DNA of 64,000 bases from Algoriphagus pacificus (lineage in GTDB: Bacteria > Bacteroidota > Bacteroidia > Cytophagales > Cyclobacteriaceae): the NCBI RefSeq assembly GCF_017254845.1, contig NZ_JAFKCU010000002.1, forward strand, positions 558,001 through 622,000, read 5' to 3'. Below are positions 62,062-64,000 of this stretch, piece after piece. The notes beneath the pieces are model-generated. The model saw only the letters and a program-made list of their open reading frames with translations, did not search any database and was not told the DNA's origin. Both the position numbers and the translations under genes were made by a program. Positions within the stretch are counted from its first letter, which is position 1. Each line of letters starts with the position of its first letter.

Positions 62062-62436
62062 TTATAGAGCAGTAATTCTTCTTCTTTCGAATCCATAATA
62101 GGTATGGAGATCATCAATGAATTCGTGCTGAGGACCTTTTGGCCAGTTGTCACTGTCGAATCCTGGAGCTGCCTCCAGCTTTTCTTTTTCAACATTGACG
62201 ATAATCACATCCTTTTGCTGGGTATGAAAATGGAACGCTTGCCAAGGCAAAGCCAATAACTTTGTTCCTAAGTTTAAGAATCCTTCGTCAACAGCAAGCA
62301 CTGCATAAACTACATCACCTGTCTCGGAGTCTATCATCAAATCTTTGATTTTTCCGACTTTTTCGTCTCTTGCAGTTTTAACGGTGCAAGAACAGGTGGT
62401 AGAACTACTAATTGGAAAATGATAATCGGTATTCAT
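62062..62436 (-). CDS. PRC-barrel domain protein
   Basis: A 124-residue cytosolic protein. The PRC barrel has VKTARDEKVGKIKDLMIDSETG, VVYAVLAVDEGFLNLGTKLLALPWQAF and DVIIVNVEKEKLEAAPGFD. Small PRC-barrel proteins are linked to stress responses and RNA or ribosome binding; the role here is unknown. The last 35 residues (DLHTYYGFERRR) are an extra tail common in stress-induced forms. Confidence 0.88.
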   Translation of the reverse strand: MNTDYHFPISSSTTCSCTVKTARDEKVGKIKDLMIDSETGDVVYAVLAVDEGFLNLGTKLLALPWQAFHFHTQQKDVIIVNVEKEKLEAAPGFDSDNWPKGPQHEFIDDLHTYYGFERRRITAL

Positions 62437-62594
62437 GGTTTAGTTGGTTAAGTAAAACATTTATTGAATGTGATTACTATACAACTAATTCAATGCCGAC
62501 CTATAAAATGGCTTTCTGAGCTATTTTGAGGGCTTCAAGGTTTTTTACCCTGTGTGGTTTTTCAACCAATTGGGAAAAAGTATTCCAACTAATT

Positions 62595-63206
62595 TTATTT
62601 CATTCGTTTCTTCATTTCGACTGCGATTTCCTTTTCGGTTTCGAAAGGACTGGCCTCAAGTTGTTGGACGATATTTTTGTAGTTTACAGCATCCCGATTT
62701 TGGGAAAGTTTAGCACTGGAGTGGACTTCCTTTACTTTTAGCTCAACCCCAACCAAGCCTTTTAACTGACTCTCTAGATATTTTTCGCTCATTGTTTCCA
62801 CGGAAACTCTATTGGGTCTTCCTTCTTCAAATCTATCCACTAAAGATTTTAAATGATCCATCAATTCATCTCCTTCAATCAACCTTATCGTGCAATAGGC
62901 ATGAACAGCCAAATAATTCCAAGTGGGAACATTTTCATGATTATACCAAGAAGAAGAGATGTAGGCATGTGGACCCTGAAAAATCACCAAAACTTCCTCT
63001 TGTAATTCCTTCCAGTGGGGATTTGCTTTTGCAATATGACCATGTAAAATAGCCGCGCCATTTTTATCCTCAGAAAGCATTAAAGGAATATGAGTGGCCC
63101 AAGGTCTTCCCGAAATTGTGGAAACCAGCGTTGCAAAGGAATTTTTTTGGATGAATTCCACGATTTCTGGAGCTTCTTCCCAACGGTTCAGAGGATGGAT
63201 GTACAT
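62595..63206 (-). CDS. PaiB-like FMN-binding protein
   Basis: A 203-residue flavin-fold protein: MYIHPLNRWEEAPEIVEF, FATLVSTISGRPWATHIPLML, LHGHIAKANPHWKEL, EVLVIFQGPHAYISSSWYNH, VPTWNYLAVHAYCTIRLIEG and LKGLVGVELKVKEVHSSAKLSQNR. These are hallmarks of the PaiB/FMN-binding split-barrel family, named as negative regulators of sporulation and protease genes in Bacillus. Here it more likely binds FMN or haem. It stands alone. Confidence 0.93.
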   Translation of the reverse strand: MYIHPLNRWEEAPEIVEFIQKNSFATLVSTISGRPWATHIPLMLSEDKNGAAILHGHIAKANPHWKELQEEVLVIFQGPHAYISSSWYNHENVPTWNYLAVHAYCTIRLIEGDELMDHLKSLVDRFEEGRPNRVSVETMSEKYLESQLKGLVGVELKVKEVHSSAKLSQNRDAVNYKNIVQQLEASPFETEKEIAVEMKKRMK

Positions 63207-63305
63207 AGATTTTTGTATTAAAAACGGAAATTAAAAAAATCAAATTTTGAAGAGAGAGAAATAGCCCTTTATTTCACGAGAGATTATTTTTATTATTTTA
63301 GTTAT

Positions 63306-64000
63306 ATGAAAGAACAATCCTCGGATAAACTTGAGTTTGCAGCAAAATTTGTGAATAATACCGGTGCTCCGATTTTTCTCACCGGGAAAGCTGGGACCGG
63401 TAAAACCACTTTTTTGAGAGATTTGGCAAAACGCACGCACAAGCGGCATGTGATTCTTGCACCAACTGGGATCGCTGCCCTTCATGCAAAAGGCGTGACT
63501 ATCCATTCTCAGTTTCTTTTGCCCTTGGGTAGTTTTTTACCTGTTAGAGAGCCAGAGGGTAATTTTACCGATCAATATGGTTTTTATACCCAACATACCT
63601 TAAGCAGGAGACATCCTTTGAATCAGCTTCGCAAAAGTGTTTTGAAAGCTGTAGAACTCTTGGTTATTGACGAAGTGAGTATGCTTCGAGCAGATGTTTT
63701 GGATGCAATTGATTACCGAATGAAAAGTGTCAAAGGTAATTTTAGAGAGCCTTTTGGTGGCGTACAGGTATTGATGATCGGGGATTTATACCAATTGCCT
63801 CCGATAGTAAAAGATCATGAATGGCAGGTTTTGAATCGCTTTTATAACAGCATGCATTTTTTTGAGGCCAAAGCACTTCAGAATTCAGGTTTGGTTTACT
63901 TGGAATTGGACAAGATTTTTCGTCAACAAGACGATGAATTTATCAATGTATTGAATCACCTCCGAGACAACCAAGTAACGCAACAGGATGTGGATCTTTT
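63306..64000 (+). CDS. PIF1-type AAA helicase, N-terminal fragment (window edge)
   Basis: The first 231 codons of a larger gene. They start KEQSSDKLEFAAKFVNNT, then Walker A IFLTGKAGTGKTTFLRDL, APTGIAALHAKGVTIHSQF, Walker B LLVIDEVSMLRADV, FGGVQVLMIGDLYQLPPIV and LELDKIFRQQDDEFINVLN. This is the SF1B PIF1/RRM3-like helicase core found in Bacteroidota proteins, which often carry an extra C-terminal HTH or HRDC domain. No stop is reached before the window ends. Confidence 0.92.
   Translation, partial: MKEQSSDKLEFAAKFVNNTGAPIFLTGKAGTGKTTFLRDLAKRTHKRHVILAPTGIAALHAKGVTIHSQFLLPLGSFLPVREPEGNFTDQYGFYTQHTLSRRHPLNQLRKSVLKAVELLVIDEVSMLRADVLDAIDYRMKSVKGNFREPFGGVQVLMIGDLYQLPPIVKDHEWQVLNRFYNSMHFFEAKALQNSGLVYLELDKIFRQQDDEFINVLNHLRDNQVTQQDVDL

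Overview
The window looks like chromosomal DNA of a free-living Bacteroidota, most likely Cytophagales (Cyclobacteriaceae/Algoriphagus-like). The evidence is the low GC content, the near absence of Shine-Dalgarno sequences, one promoter of the Bacteroidota TTTG-N18/19-TAnnTTTG type, and many families typical of the phylum: DUF3667, DUF1599, WG repeats, a TonB-plug surface protein, HSDR_N_2, FloA/NfeD, and DUF1080/DUF2264/GH109. No tRNA, rRNA, IS element, prophage or CRISPR array was seen. The assignment rests on family recognition, not on a database search.

Layout. 1-5.7 kb: two secreted or outer-membrane proteins, guaA, and a TPR/periplasmic-binding lipoprotein-like protein followed at once by hemL. 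5.7-7.3 kb: a DUF3667 membrane protein and an ArsC/Spx-like reductase. 7.3-13.9 kb: a minus-strand operon of planctomycete-type cytochrome (PSD1/DUF1549/DUF1553), DUF1501, a sugar isomerase/epimerase-like protein and a DUF2231-cytochrome-LRR protein, probably for extracytoplasmic carbohydrate breakdown. 13.9-16.3 kb: divergent threonine-catabolism genes (an L-threonine dehydrogenase-type SDR and kbl). 16.4-21.3 kb: an M15-like peptidase, folP-cdaA (folate and cyclic-di-AMP) and a divergent run DUF1599-DoxX/thioredoxin-aroK. 21.3-33.4 kb: surface proteins, proS, nfeD-floA, a WG-repeat protein, hemA, a helix-hairpin-helix protein, an amidohydrolase and an orphan HsdR-N nuclease-like gene.

33.4-46.8 kb is one long plus-strand run. 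A Crp/Fnr regulator, a rhodanese, DUF547, an FAD oxidoreductase and a polyferredoxin membrane protein are followed by two GT2 glycosyltransferases, lipoproteins, a GT-C mannosyltransferase-like protein, an alpha/beta-hydrolase-OsmC fusion and a GH113-like glycosidase. The run ends at a terminator near 46.8 kb. Next comes a large MG2/TonB-plug surface protein.

49.8-55.2 kb is the most interesting accessory island. A protein with an N-terminal TIR/DUF4062-like domain lies 11 bases ahead of a membrane-anchored STAND NTPase. The NTPase ends in a YEATS-like beta domain on the predicted periplasmic side. Converging on it with a 6-base gap is a gene for a secreted two-domain protein of unknown family. 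The architecture suggests an uncharacterised sensor/effector (conflict or stress) system that spans the inner membrane.

55.2-64 kb: a DUF2892 membrane protein behind operator-like palindromes, a Tat-exported GH109-like oxidoreductase convergent with an EEP-DUF1080-DUF2264 operon (a possible 3-keto-glycoside pathway), an AsmA-like protein, a PRC-barrel protein, a PaiB-like FMN protein and the start of a PIF1-type helicase cut by the window end. Five genes use TTG starts, three of them overlapping the stop codon of the gene before. Several minus-strand genes end inside their own terminator stem.
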